Origin: Mycobacterium sp. GA-0227b
Lineage (GTDB): Bacteria; Actinomycetota; Actinomycetes; Mycobacteriales; Mycobacteriaceae
Length of the DNA stretch: 64,000 bases
NCBI RefSeq assembly: GCF_001499855.1
Contig: NZ_LQIK01000032.1
Coordinates: 186,001 to 250,000, forward strand
Reading direction: 5' to 3'
The translations under genes and the position numbers were made by a program. Shown here one piece after another: positions 28,614 to 40,900 of this stretch (positions are counted from its first letter, which is position 1; each line of letters starts with the position of its first letter). The notes under the pieces are model-generated. The model was not told the origin of the DNA. It ran no database searches and saw only the letters and a program-made list of their open reading frames with translations.

Positions 28614-29747
28614 ATGAAACTCGGGCAAGTGTTCGATCCGCGGAACAACGCACTCAATGCCTGGCGGCTGACGTTGGCGTTGGGGGTGATCCTGTGGCAC
28701 ACCTACCCGCTCACCGGCCGGACAATCTCGTACGAGCCGCTTCACCAGTTGCTGAGGGACGCATGGGTCGACGGGTTTTTCGCAATCTCGGGATTCCTCA
28801 TCACGGCGAGTTGGTTCAACAACCCGCGTCTGCGCAGCTACTTCGCCGCTCGAAGTCTTCGCCTCCTGCCGGGCTTGTGGGTCTGCCTGATCTTCACGGC
28901 GTTCATCGTCGCCCCGATCGGTGTGGCGATGCAGGGCGGCGCGAGTTTACGGCTGCTGGTCTCCTCCGCGCCGTTCGAATTCGTACTGAAGAACAGTGCA
29001 GTGGCAATACTCCAGCCCAAGGTTGGCGCCACGCCGTCGGGAGTCCCGTGGCCGAACGGGTGGAACGGCTCCCTTTGGACCCTCCAGTGGGAGCTCTTCT
29101 GCTACATCGGGATCGCAGCCCTCGGCGTACTCGGGCTTCTCACTCGCCGCTGGGTCATTCCAGCGGCGATGGCTGTTGCGCTGTTGGCGTCAGCGCTGGC
29201 GCCGGCTTGGGCAATGTCCTTGCTCGAAGAACCTCAAGACTCGCAGCAACAGATCGATCCCAAGACTGCCATGCTGGTAGTGGGCGCCATCGCTGCGCGC
29301 TTCGCCGCCATGTTCTTGGCCGGCGCCCTGCTGTACCAACTTCGGGACGTGATTCCTGCTCGATGGTCGCTCGTCGCGCTGTGCGCGGCCCTCGTGCTCG
29401 CGGCGAGTCTGATGCCGAATTACCGTGTGATCGGCGCTATTCCGTTGGCTTACGCGATCATCGTCTCCGGTGCCCTCCTTCACAACAAGCGGTTGCGGTT
29501 GCGCACGGATCTCTCATACGGCGTATACATCTACGCATTTCCTGTCCAGCAGCTATTGGTCATCGGCGGGCTGGGCAATTTGAATCCCTTCGTGTTTGCG
29601 ATCATTGCGGCCATCGCCACGTTGCCGCTTGCCGTGCTGAGTTGGTTTCTGGTCGAGAAACCTGCGTTGTCTCTGAAATCTCGTTTCAAACGAAGGAGCG
29701 CCGCCCCGGCAGATGCTTATCAGCCTGTTGGAGAGGGTTCCAAGTAA
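28614..29747 (+). CDS. Acyltransferase-3 (OafA-type) membrane protein
   Basis: 377 residues, acyltransferase-3 domain only, without an SGNH extension. Motifs: NALNAWRLTLALGVILWHTYPL (catalytic-type WH), DGFFAISGFLITASWF, RLLPGLWVCLIFTAF, SLWTLQWELFCYIG, and LSYGVYIYAFPVQQLL, spread over about ten helices. The ATG at 28614 is preceded by GGACGGGGG; the open frame reaches 28389 but would overlap the divergent epimerase coding region. Family members add acetyl or other acyl groups to sugars (Atf1/Atf2 in M. smegmatis GPL). It could supply the sugar O-acyl groups here. The downstream methyltransferase lies 223 bases away on the same strand. Confidence 0.88.
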   Translation: MKLGQVFDPRNNALNAWRLTLALGVILWHTYPLTGRTISYEPLHQLLRDAWVDGFFAISGFLITASWFNNPRLRSYFAARSLRLLPGLWVCLIFTAFIVAPIGVAMQGGASLRLLVSSAPFEFVLKNSAVAILQPKVGATPSGVPWPNGWNGSLWTLQWELFCYIGIAALGVLGLLTRRWVIPAAMAVALLASALAPAWAMSLLEEPQDSQQQIDPKTAMLVVGAIAARFAAMFLAGALLYQLRDVIPARWSLVALCAALVLAASLMPNYRVIGAIPLAYAIIVSGALLHNKRLRLRTDLSYGVYIYAFPVQQLLVIGGLGNLNPFVFAIIAAIATLPLAVLSWFLVEKPALSLKSRFKRRSAAPADAYQPVGEGSK

Positions 29748-29958
29748 GCGGGGATCGACCGCCATTCCAACTAGACGCGTGGACGGTTGGTATCTTGGCA
29801 AAGCCGATGAGCCATCGTCGTCGCCTCCGGAAGCGTCTGGCTCCTAGGTTGACCGAGGAGTTACGGGGAGAGCGGGATTGAGCGAGCCATCAAATCAGCG
29901 ATTCAAGGCCAATGAGCGCAAGCGCGATACGCATCCGACGCAGACTGACCGAGAACTT

Positions 29959-29963
29959 GGAGG
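29959..29963 (+). promoter_or_regulatory. Strong ribosome binding site that sets the start of the next gene
   Basis: GGAGG lies 7 bases before a GTG at 29971. The open frame could begin at a TTG at 29878, but that codon lacks such a site, and the intervening residues are polar and unconserved, so 29971 is preferred. Confidence 0.55.
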
Positions 29964-29970
29964 TGGACCG

Positions 29971-31080
29971 GTGACGGCAGCCGATAAGCGGCCCGTCGAT
30001 CGCACGAACCTTCATCGCACGTGGAGGGTGATCCTCGTCGGCATCGGGCTTCTGGTGGCCGTTGCTTGCTACTTCTTCTTTCCTATTTTCTTGATCGCGA
30101 TCGGCTGCCTTCTGGTGGTGCTCTTCTGCGCTCGCTTGGCCTATCGAGATCGCGACCGATTCATCCCGAACTTGTACACCGGTGACACCAAGGTCTACGA
30201 CGACGCTTATCGGGGCTTCATCCGCAACACGCTGTCGGATATTCGCCAGCGCAAAATTCGGGGCCACACGCTGTTGTGGGAAGCATCGCAGTTGGTGCCG
30301 ACACGTCCCGGACAGTCTGACGAACTGGTTCTCGATCTCGGCGTATGGATCGGCTGGTCGACAAGGCTGACGTCCGAAGCTTGCCGCCGCAAGGTCTATG
30401 GCTTCGACACCTTTTCTGGTTTGGTCGAAGACTGGCAACTCGAGAATCAAGTCGTCAAACGTGGAACTTTTTCGCTCTCAGAACCATTGGCGCAGGGTGC
30501 GCTGCGATTGACCGGCGTGAAGCTGCAAGACGACGGCACGCCATCTACCCTCGGCCGCAACGTGCAGTTCATCAAGGGCAGCACCTATGAAACATTGGCT
30601 CCTTTCTTGGCCGAGCACCCAGGCGCGCCAATCCGGCTTTTTCACATGGATTTGGATACCTACGAGAGTTGCCTGCACGCCTTAGAAACCTGCAAAGATC
30701 ACTTCGTCGAGGGATCCATCCTGGTTTTTGACGAATACCTGGTCACCAGCGGAGAAATGCGCGCATTTCACGAATTCCAGAGCCGGTACGAGTTGGAATG
30801 GCGTTATCGGGCGTGGGGGCTCGAGATAATGGAAATGAATCTCGAGATGATTGTTTCTCCATGGAAGCGCCCGATGTATTACCTCCTGTGGATAGCAATG
30901 CATTGGCTCATCGGTGACGGCCGTTACGTGTGGCGATTCTTTGAACGGCCGTTCTGGCGATTCTGGCTGGGCGCCCCAGTGGGCGACATCGCGTTCATGC
31001 TCGGCGCCGCAGGACAACGAAAGTCCGTGAGTCTCGAGATCACGGGTCTCGGCAAGCTCGACCCCACTCGAAGAGTGTGA
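29971..31080 (+). CDS. Membrane-anchored TylF/macrocin-type O-methyltransferase
   Basis: 369 residues from the GTG at 29971. After a short basic N-terminus two adjacent hydrophobic segments (VILVGIGLLVAVACYFFF and IFLIAIGCLLVVLFCARLAY) form a hairpin membrane anchor. The soluble part is a TylF-type methyltransferase: LVLDLGVWIGWSTRLTSE, VYGFDTFSGLVEDW, IRLFHMDLDTYESCLHALE and ILVFDEYLV, with the Asp residues that bind Mg in this family. TylF relatives methylate sugar hydroxyls; the anchor suggests work on a membrane-bound lipid substrate. The extended C-terminal tail after about residue 320 carries further hydrophobic/aromatic residues. No gene with the same function is nearby on the same strand until mbtH. 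Confidence 0.8.
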   Translation: MTAADKRPVDRTNLHRTWRVILVGIGLLVAVACYFFFPIFLIAIGCLLVVLFCARLAYRDRDRFIPNLYTGDTKVYDDAYRGFIRNTLSDIRQRKIRGHTLLWEASQLVPTRPGQSDELVLDLGVWIGWSTRLTSEACRRKVYGFDTFSGLVEDWQLENQVVKRGTFSLSEPLAQGALRLTGVKLQDDGTPSTLGRNVQFIKGSTYETLAPFLAEHPGAPIRLFHMDLDTYESCLHALETCKDHFVEGSILVFDEYLVTSGEMRAFHEFQSRYELEWRYRAWGLEIMEMNLEMIVSPWKRPMYYLLWIAMHWLIGDGRYVWRFFERPFWRFWLGAPVGDIAFMLGAAGQRKSVSLEITGLGKLDPTRRV

Positions 31081-31082
31081 CC

Positions 31083-31103
31083 GGTTGGCGATGACGGCCA
31101 ACC
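31083..31103 (+). terminator. Hairpin just after the TylF-type gene
   Basis: GGTTGGC (31083-31089) and GCCAACC (31097-31103) form a perfect 7-bp stem with a 7-base loop, three bases after the stop codon. There is no T tract, so it may be a mycobacterial non-canonical terminator or only an RNA-stability structure. Confidence 0.35.
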
Positions 31104-31710
31104 CTGCGCCTAGCGCGGAAAAATAACTCAGCCGAATCGAAAACGGCAGTCCGCCCGATGTGTGGCGGATCTGCGCAGGCGTCGGCTCACGGAAGCAGCG
31201 AGCTGACAGGAGCCTCGCCGAATCCGTCCCACGGCGGCCGCGCCGATGTCTGTGTCACTGTATTTGAATTGAACTACCAGCGAACGGTTCGTTACGAGGA
31301 CGTTGCGATCGTCGCAAGCGGTCGCCGATGAATGATTTCATTCGAATTTATGAGGTCGATGAAGACATCATCGCTCGTCAAATACCCAGTTGCGGCGTGG
31401 AGCCACAGTTTGGCATGACTAGCGCGGTCAAGGTATTGTTCGCTCTGGGCGTCGGGGAAACGTTCGTCTAGCTCGGAGGGCCCGCGCCTGTTCAAAAGCA
31501 AAAAGCGATAATTTCGTGTGCATCGTCGCAGGTCAGAGGATCGGGAGCCGCCATTGTTCGACTCCGTAGTCTCGGATCCACTGCAGAACTGCTTAGGGGA
31601 GCCACGTTGGAAGACCCGCTAGAAACTTTGCCGATCTTGGTACCGGCCCGGATGGGCCGGCAGTAAGGTTTGAACGGCTTCACTGACGTCGACTATCAGT
31701 CTGGAGGACT
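31104..31710. other. Long upstream region of mbtH-NRPS
   Basis: About 600 bases with no supported gene and lower GC than the surroundings. On the - strand two short frames (31292-31501 and 31492-31683) can be joined by a frameshift into about 85 residues (EIIAF..LLNRRGPSELDERFPDAQ), but I recognise no family. The region must contain the promoter and any regulatory sites for mbtH and the 17-kb NRPS gene. A GGAGG at 31703-31707 directly precedes the mbtH start. Confidence 0.4.
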
Positions 31711-31926
31711 GTGAGCACCAATCCGTTCGATGACGACAAGGGCAGTTTCCTCGTTCTGGTGAACGACGAGGAGCAACACAGTCTGTGGCCGACTTTTGCC
31801 GATGTTCCAGCCGGCTGGCGGGTGGTTTACGGCGAAGCGGACCGCGGCGCTTGTCTGGACTACATCGAACAGAATTGGACCGACATACGACCGAAGAGCC
31901 TTCGCGAGCGGCTCTCAGCGGGCTGA
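31711..31926 (+). CDS. mbtH: MbtH-like protein, NRPS adenylation chaperone
   Basis: 71 residues with the full MbtH signature: NPFDDDKGSFLVLVNDEEQHSLWP, PAGWRVVYGEADRGACLDYIEQNWTDIRPKSL. Start is GTG at 31711 with GGAGG three bases upstream. MbtH-like proteins bind the A domains of NRPSs and are needed for their folding or activity. It is 33 bases upstream of the NRPS on the same strand, as in GPL loci, where mbtH precedes mps1. It probably serves both NRPSs of the window. The symbol is used in the family sense; this is not the mycobactin-cluster gene. Confidence 0.95.
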   Translation: MSTNPFDDDKGSFLVLVNDEEQHSLWPTFADVPAGWRVVYGEADRGACLDYIEQNWTDIRPKSLRERLSAG

Positions 31927-31959
31927 GGTCCAGATAAAGCCAGAGTATGAGGGAGTCCG

Positions 31960-34900
31960 ATGGAGTTCGCTGACGGGGCGCTTCCGCTAACCCGCGGACA
32001 GCTGGACATCTGGCTTGCGCAGGAAACCGGCGAATTCGACCCGGAGTGGCACATCGTCGCGTTCGACATAATCGAGGGCGCAATAGAGCCGGACGTGCTC
32101 GAACAGGCGATTCGCCTTGCCTTGGTAGAAGCCGAGCCGATCAGGGCCGTGTTTTACGAGGTGGATGGTCGGGTCTTGCAGCGGCCCGTCGACAACCCCG
32201 ATGTCGAACTTCCTGTCCACGATCTCACGCACTTACAGAATCCCGTGCAGGAGGCGTACCGACTGGCCGAATTGATCCGGTCGACGCCAATGCCCGCGAC
32301 TGGGCCGCTATTCAAATTTGCGTTATTCCGGACGCGGCCCGACCAATTCTACTGGTTCGTGTGCTTACATCACCTGGTCGCCGATGGATTCGGTGGCATT
32401 CTTTTCGCCAATCGGGTTGCCGCCGTCTATTCTTCGCTCATTTCCGGCACGCCGGTACCGCCTCCATTTTTTGGCTCCTTAAAGGATCTGGTTTCGTGGG
32501 AAACTGAATACGAAGCGTCTGAGGAATATTCCAAAGACTTGGCGTATTGGAGCAAAAATCTTCCACCCGAAACTCCGCAATACCTGACGGATGCGGACGA
32601 AGGCGGTTCATGCACGGTTTCTGAATCAGTTCAATTGGACCCGTCGGTTGTCCAACGGGTCCATGAGTTATCCGACTCTTTGGGCATGCGCCGGTCATCG
32701 GTGATCACCGCCGCCTGCGCGTTGTTGGTGCGTGGGTGGCGCGCCGAGGGCTCGCAAGTGGTGCTTGATTTCCCGGTCAATCGGCGGACAAGTCCGGAGT
32801 CCTTCACGTTTCCCGCGATGGTTTCCGGGATCGTGCCGTTGGTTCTGACCGTTTCACCCGGCTCGTCGGTCGCTGCATTTTGTGAGTATGTCGACGCCCG
32901 GATCCGCGAGGCGGTGCAACACCAGCGTTTCCCGGTTCATGCCCTCGAGCGCAAGGCAAACGCGGGCGGCCCGAGGAAGTCGCCCCAGCGGGTGGGTATC
33001 AACTTCATTCCTTCGCTGACTGCGGTGCCTTTTGCTGACGCACCTGCATCGGGTTCGGTTACGCGATTTGGCCGCGTCGATTACTTCGGGTTGTTCTTCT
33101 TGAGCGCCGGTGGCCAGATCCATCTGCATTCGGTGAGTTCTGGGCAGCCGTTCGCGAACCTCGGCGTCGCGGACCTGGCGGCGCGGTTGCAACAGATCTT
33201 GATGGCGATGACGACGGATCCCGCAGGAGCGATCTCGTTGATCGACGTCGTCGACGAGGCCGAGCATGCGCAACTGAACGGCTGGGGCAACGAGGCGGGA
33301 CTGGTCCGTTCGGCGGCGAGGCCGGTCTCGATTCCGGAGATGTTCGCCGCGCGGGTTGCGGAAGCCCCTGAGGCAGTGGCTGTCACCTGCCAGGATTCTG
33401 TATTGACCTACCGTGAGTTGGACGAAGCCACGGACCGCTTGGCCCACCTTTTGGCCGTTCGAGGTGCGGGGCCGGGGCAATCGGTAGCGATTCTGTTTCC
33501 CCGCTCCATCGAAGCGATCGTGGCGATCCTTGCGGTGCTCAAGACCGGCGCTGCCTATCTGCCGATCGATCCCGCACACCCCGAAGCGCGGATCAGCTTC
33601 ATGCTCGAGGACGCCGCACCGATCGCCGCCGTCACGACAGCCGATCTGCGGTCGCGGCTCGACGAGCACGAGCTGCTCGTCATCGACATCAATGAGGCCG
33701 GAGCAGACTCTCAAGCCACCTTTGTGCTGCCGCCGCCGAGCCCGGACAACATCGCCTACTTCATCTACACCTCCGGCACCACCGGGGTGCCCAAAGGGGT
33801 GGCGATCACCCACCACAACGTCATCCAGCTGTTCGAATGCTTAGAGACCGACCTGGACCTGGCGCCGAAACAGGTGTGGTCGCAATGGCATTCGCTGGCG
33901 TTCGACGTCTCGGTGTGGGAGATCTTCGGCGCACTGCTACGTGGCGGACGGCTGGCGATCGTGCCCGAATCGGTGGTCCGCTCACCGGAAGACTTCCTCG
34001 CGCTGCTGGTCCGCGAACGTGTCACCGTCTTGAGCCAGACCCCCTCGGCCTTCTACGCGTTGCAAACCGCCGATGCGCTGGCACACGAACTGGGCCAGCA
34101 GCTCGAACTCGAGGCAGTGGTCTTTGCCGGCGAAGCGCTTGAACCGCAACGTCTTCGGAGCTGGCTGAACAATCACCCAGAGTCACCGCGGCTGATCAAC
34201 ATGTACGGCACCACGGAGACGACGGTGCACGCGTCGGTTCGGGAGATATGCGAGAGCGACGCCGACCGCCATGTCAGCCCTATCGGGGTGCCGTTGACCA
34301 ATCTTGCGTTTTTCGTGCTCGACGCGTGGTTGCGTCCGGCGCCCGTCGGTGTGGTCGGCGAGTTGTACGTGGCCGGCGCCGGGCTGGGTGCCGGGTATTG
34401 GCGTCGCGGCCCGTTGACGGCGTCGCGTTTCGTCGCGTCACCGTTCGGAACTCCCGGCGCGCGGATGTATCGCACGGGGGACCTCGCCAGCTGGGGTGCC
34501 GACGGTCAACTGCAGTATCTGGGCCGCTCGGATGAGCAGGTCAAGATCCGCGGCTACCGCATCGAACTCGGCGAAGTGCGCGCAGCGCTGGCTGCCTTGG
34601 ACGGGGTGGAGCAGGCGGTGGTCATCGCACGGGAGGACCGCCCCGGCGACAAGCGACTGGTGGGGTACTTCACCGGTGCAGCCGACCCAGCCGGAATACG
34701 CGGCCAGCTGACGGAGCGGCTGCCCGCCTACATGGTGCCAGCCGCCGTGGTGCTCCTCGACGCGCTGCCGTTGACGGTCAACGGCAAGCTCGACAAGCGC
34801 GCTCTCCCGGCACCCGAGTACATCGATGTCGATCACTACCGCGCCCCCGCCAACGAAGTCGAGGAAATCCTGGCGGGCATCTACGCACACGTGCTCGGTG

Positions 34901-37900
34901 TCGAGCAGGTCGGCGTCGACGACTCGTTCTTCGAGCTCGGCGGCGACAGCATCTTGTCGATGCAGGTGGTGGCGCGCGCACGTGCCGCCGGTGTGCTGTT
35001 CCGGCCCCGCGATGTGTTCGCCGAGCAGACTGTGGCCCGGCTGGCCGCAGTGGCCAAAGAGGCCGATGCTGCCAGCGGCGTCATCGATGAGGGTGTCGGT
35101 CCGGTGGACTCGACGCCGATCATGTCGTGGCTGCACAGCGTCGACGGACCAGTGGAGCAGTTCAACCAGACGGTGTTGTTACAGGCTCCGGCGGGGATCA
35201 GCCAATCCGACGTGCTCGTGCTCTTGCAGGCGTTGCTTGACCGGCATGCCATGCTGCGGCTCCGCGTCGAAGACGACGGCGCCGCGGGCTGGTCGTTGCT
35301 GGCGCCCGGAGCGGGGTCGGTAGACGCTTCGCGGGTACTGCAATCGGTCGAGGTGCTGTCCGAAGAGGCTTTGCTCGAGGCGCGGTCACGGCTGAACCCG
35401 GCGGCGGGTTCAATGCTGAGCGCGCTGTGGGCGAATTCCACGAATCAGCTCGTGTTGATCATCCACCATCTCGCTGTCGATGGCGTGTCATGGCGAATCC
35501 TCTTGGAAGACCTGAATACCGCCTGGGCGCAACTGCGCGGGGGCCGGCCGCTGGCCTTGCCGACGTCGGGTACGTCGTTCGCCCGCTGGGCGGCGCTGCT
35601 GGCAGAACACGCCCACCACCCCGATGTGGTGGCCACCGCGCCGGCGTGGCAACACGTGGCGTCGGCGCCGGCGCTGTTGCCTGCGGTGAGACCAGCAGTG
35701 GACACCTATGAAACCGCTGAATCGTTGTCGGTGACCCTGAATGCCGAGACGACCCGGATGCTTCTGAGTGAGGTGCCTGCGGCGTTCAATGCCGGGGTTC
35801 ACGACATTCTGTTGATCGCATTCGGTTTAGCGGTGGCGGAGTTCCTGGATGCCGCCGGCTCAGCTCCGATCGGCATCGACGTCGAGGGTCACGGACGCAA
35901 CGAGGACCTGGCAGACGATATCGACCTGTCGCATACCGTCGGGTGGTTCACCACCAAATATCCCGTGTCGCTGAGGGTTGAAGCACTCGACTGGGCACAG
36001 GTGATCGCCGGAGAGGCGGCGGTGGGTGCACTGGTCAAGGACGCCAAGGAACAGCTGCGGGCCCTGCCCGACGATCTGACCTACGGGCTTCTGCGTTACC
36101 TGAACAACCACGTCGATCTGGCCGTGGCAGACCCGCCGATCGGATTCAATTACTTGGGACGCCTTGGCCCCGTGGGTGATTCCGCCTCTCACGATGATGC
36201 GTGGCAGATTCGCCCGGACGGATTGTCGCTGTCCGGCACGATGGCGTCTATCCCGATGCCGTTGATGCACACCGTCGAGCTGAACGCCAGCACCATCGAC
36301 ACCGAGGCGGGCCCACAGTTGCACGCCACCTGGACGTGGGCGCCGTCAGCGCTGGACCGCGACCGGGTAAGTCGGTTGAGCCGGTTGTGGTTTGAAGCGC
36401 TGGGCGGGATCTGCACGCATGTCGGCAACGGCGGCGGCGGCTTGACCCCGTCCGACATCGACCCGGCTCGACTCCGTCAACAACAGATCGACGAGCTACA
36501 GAAGCGATTCCGAGTCGCCGATATCCTGCCGCTCACACCTCTGCAGCAGGGCTTGCTGTTTCACGCGATCACCGCGGCAGGCACTGACGACCACGTGTAT
36601 GGCATGCAGCTGGACATCACTTTGGCCGGCCCGCTGGATGCCGAGCGGTTACGCGATGCGGTGCACGCTGTGGCCACCCGGCATCCGAACCTGGTGGCGC
36701 GGTTCGTCGATCGGTTCAGCGAGCCGGTGCAGATCATTCCGGCGGATCCGGCAGTGCCCTGGCAAAATCTGGATCTCCGTGCCGCAGGCGACGCCGACGA
36801 GCAGATTCACCGTTTGTGCGCCGCCGAACGCGCCGCCGTCTGCGACCTGGCCGAGCAGCCGCCGTTCCGGGCGGCATTGATCCGTACCGGAGACCAACAG
36901 CACCGGTTCGTGCTGACCAATCATCACATCGTGCTCGACGGCTGGTCGCTTCCGATTCTCCTGCAAGAGATCTTCGCCGGCTACCACGGACAGCGCCTGC
37001 CGGCGGCGGTTCCTTATCGGAAGTTCGTCAGCTGGCTGGCGGAAAGAGATGTCGACGCCGCCGAATCTGCTTGGCGTGAAGCGTTCGACGGTTACGACAC
37101 TCCGACACTGGTGGGGCCGCAGGGCCGTGGGCTGGGCCGACGAAGCGTGGTTTCGGCTCGGGTCGCAGAAGACGTCACCCGAGCGGTGAATGAGCTGGCA
37201 CGTTCACGCCACACCACGGTCAACACCGTTCTGCAGGCGGCGTTCGGCCAGTTGCTCACCCAAATGACCGGGCAACACGACGTCGCTTTCGGGACAACGG
37301 TTTCCGGGCGACCGACCGAGGTGGTCGGTGCGGAATCGATGGTCGGGTTGATGATCAACACGGTGCCGGTCCGAACGCGCGTCACGTCGGCGACCACTAC
37401 CGCCGACCTGCTGGACGAGCTGCACGCGGCCTACAACCACACCCTCGAGCATCAGTACCTCGCGTTGAGTGACATTCACCGCGTCACCGGACACGAGCAG
37501 CTGTTTGACACCCTTTTCGTCTACGAGAACTACCCCCTCGACTCCGCCGCGTTCTCGAGCATCGAGGGCCTTTCCATCTCCGAATTCGTCAGCCGCGAAT
37601 ACAATCACTATCCGCTTGCGGTGCAAGCCATTCCGGGCAACGAATTGGGTCTTCGCATCGAATTCGACACCGAAGTGTTCGACGCCCGAGGCGTCGAAAC
37701 GCTGATCGAGCGGTTCGAACGGATGCTGTCGGCGATGACCGCTGATCCCGCGCGGCGGCTGTCGTCGATCGACGTGCTCGACGACACCGAACTCACCCGT
37801 CTGGGTGAGTGGGGAAATCGGGTGGTGTTGAGCGAGCCGATCGCCAGGTCGGTCTCGATTCCGGCGTTGTTCGCCGCGCAGGTGGCGCGCGGCCCGGAGG

Positions 37901-40900
37901 CCACTGCGCTGACTTTCGATGGCCGGTCGCTGACCTACCGGCAGCTCGACGAATCGGCGAACCGATTGGCGCACTTGCTGGCCCGCCATGGCGCACGGCC
38001 CGGTGAGCGTGTGGCCTTGCTGTTGCCGCGGTCGGCCGAGGCGATCGTGACGATCCTGGCGGTACTCAAGACCGGCGCGGCCTACCTCCCCATCGATCCC
38101 GCGCACCCCGAAGCGCGGATCAGCTTCATGCTCGAGGACGCCGCACCGATCGCCGCCGTCACGACAACGGATCTGCGGTCACGGCTGGACGGCCGTGGCC
38201 TGCTGATCATCGATATCGATGACCCCGCGGTCGACGACCAACCAAGCACCGGCCTGGCGGCGCCGAGTCCCGACGAGATCGCCTACCTGATATACACCTC
38301 GGGCACCACCGGTACGCCGAAGGGCGTGGCGATCACCCACCGCAATGTGATCCAGCTTCTGGACGCCGTGGATTCCGACCTCGAACTCGCGGGACAGGTG
38401 TGGTCGCAATGGCATTCACTGGCCTTCGACGTCTCGGTGTGGGAAATCTGGGGTGCGCTGCTACGTGGCGGACGGCTGGCCGTCGTGCCCGAATCGGTGG
38501 TCCGCTCTCCCGAAGACTTCCTCGCGCTGCTGGTGACCGAACAGGTCAGCATCTTGAGCCAGACGCCCTCGGCGTTCTATGCGCTGCAGACCGGCATTGC
38601 GCTACAGCCGGAGCTGGGACAGCAGTTGAAGCTCCAAGCTGTGGTGTTCGCCGGCGAAGCACTTGAACCGCAACGTCTTCGGGCGTGGCTGGAGAATCAT
38701 CCTGGGACGCCGCGCCTGATCAACATGTATGGCACTACGGAGACGACGGTGCACGCCTCGTTCCGCGAGATCGTCGAAGCCGATGCCGACAAAGCTGTCA
38801 GCCCTGTCGGTGTGCCGTTGGACCATCTCGCGTTCTTTGTGCTCGATGGGTGGTTGCGCCCAGCGCCCGTCGGTGTGGTCGGTGAGTTGTATGTGGCCGG
38901 TGCGGGGCTGGGAGCCGGGTATTGGCGTCGCGGTCCGTTGACGGCGTCGCGGTTCGTGGCATCTCCGTCCGGCTGCGCCGGGACGCCGGGACAACGCATG
39001 TATCGAACCGGAGATCTGGCCTGCTGGGGCGATGACGGGCAGCTGCAGTATCTGGGCCGCTCCGATGAGCAGGTCAAGATCCGCGGCTACCGCATCGAAC
39101 TCGGTGAAGTTCAGGCCGCGCTGGCCGCGCAGGACGGAGTGAAGCAGGCGGTGGTGATCGCCCGCGAGGACCGGCCCGGCGACAAGCGCCTGGTGGGATA
39201 TGTCACCGAATCGGTGGACGCGGCGTTGGACCCGTCCGCAGTCCGCGCCGCACTGGGCGAACGGCTGCCGAGCTACATGGTGCCGGCGGCGGTGGTGGTG
39301 CTCGACGCGTTGCCGCTGACGGTCAACGGCAAACTCGACAGGCGCGCATTGCCGGCACCGGAGTTCAGCGGCGTGGATCGGTATCGTCCTCCGGCGACCG
39401 CGGTCGAGGAGCTCCTGGCCGGTATCTACGCCCAGGTGCTCGGCGTGGAGCGGGTCGGTGTGGACGACTCGTTCTTCGACCTGGGCGGGGATTCCCTGTC
39501 GGCGATGCGCTTGGTCGCCGCCATCAACAACGGCCTCGACGCCGATCTTTCAGTGCGCGCCATCTTCGAGGCGCCCACCGTTGCCCAGCTGGCTCCCCAT
39601 ATCGGTGCGGAAGGAGAGCGGCGGGCGCCGTTGGTGCCCATGGAGCGCCCCGCGGTGATTCCGTTGTCGTTCGCCCAGCAGCGGTTGTGGTTCCTTGGCC
39701 AGTTGCAGGGCCCATCGCCGATCTACAACATGGCGACGGCACTGCGCATCAGCGGAGAACTCGACGCGGACGCCTTGGGGCAGGCGCTGGCCGATGTGGT
39801 GGACCGCCATGAGAGCCTGCGCACACGGTTCCCCGCGACCGAACCCCAGCAACTGGTGGTGCCCGCCGAGCAAGCTGATTTCGGCTGGCAAGTGATCGAT
39901 GCCCGCGACTGGCCGGCCGGGCGGCTCAACGACGCCATCGGCGAGGTCGCGCATCACCCGTTCGATCTGGCTGCCGAGATTCCTTTGCGAGCAACGCTTT
40001 TCCGCATCGCAGACGACGAGCATGTGCTCGCGATCGTGGTGCACCACATCGCCGCCGACGGCTGGTCGATCACCCCGCTGGCGCGTGATCTGAGTGTCGC
40101 TTACGGCAGTCGATGCGCCGGACGGATCCCTGGCTGGGCGCCGTTGCCGGTTCAGTACGTCGATTACACGCTGTGGCAGCGCGACGAGTTGGGTGATCTC
40201 GACGATCCGGACAGTGCCATCGCCGCACAGGCGTCCTACTGGGAGCAAACGCTGGCCGGGATGCCCGAACGCCTTGAGCTGCCGACTGATCGGCCCTATC
40301 CGCCGGTGGCCGACAACCGCGGCGCGCGGATCGCAGTCGACTGGCCGGCCGAGCTCCATGAGCGGATTGCCCGGGTGGCCCGCGAGCACGACGCGACCAG
40401 TTTCATGGTGGTGCAGGCCGCGTTGGCGGTGGTGTTGTCGAAGCTGAGCGGCAGTTCCGATGTGGCCGTTGGCTTCCCGGTTGCCGGGCGGCGCGATCCC
40501 GCCCTCGACCAGTTGGTCGGCTTTTTCGTCAACACCTTGGTGCTCCGGGTGGAGTTGACCGGTAACCCCACCGTCGCCGAGGTGCTGAGCCACGTGCGGA
40601 CGCGCAGCGTCGCCGCCTATGAGCACCAGGACGTGCCGTTCGAGGTGCTGGTGGAGCGGCTCAACCCCATCCGCAATCTGACCCACCACCCGTTGGTTCA
40701 GGTGATGTTGGCTTGGCAGAACAACCAACCCGCGGCGCTGGCCCTCGGCGATCTGCAAGCGACCCCGATTCCAGTCGACGTGCGCACCGTACGAATGGAT
40801 CTGGCGTTCACGCTGGCCGAGCGGTGGAGCGAGGACGGGTCACTCGCCGGGATCGGCGGCGAGGTGGAATTCCGCACCGATGTTTTCGACGCGGCCAGCA

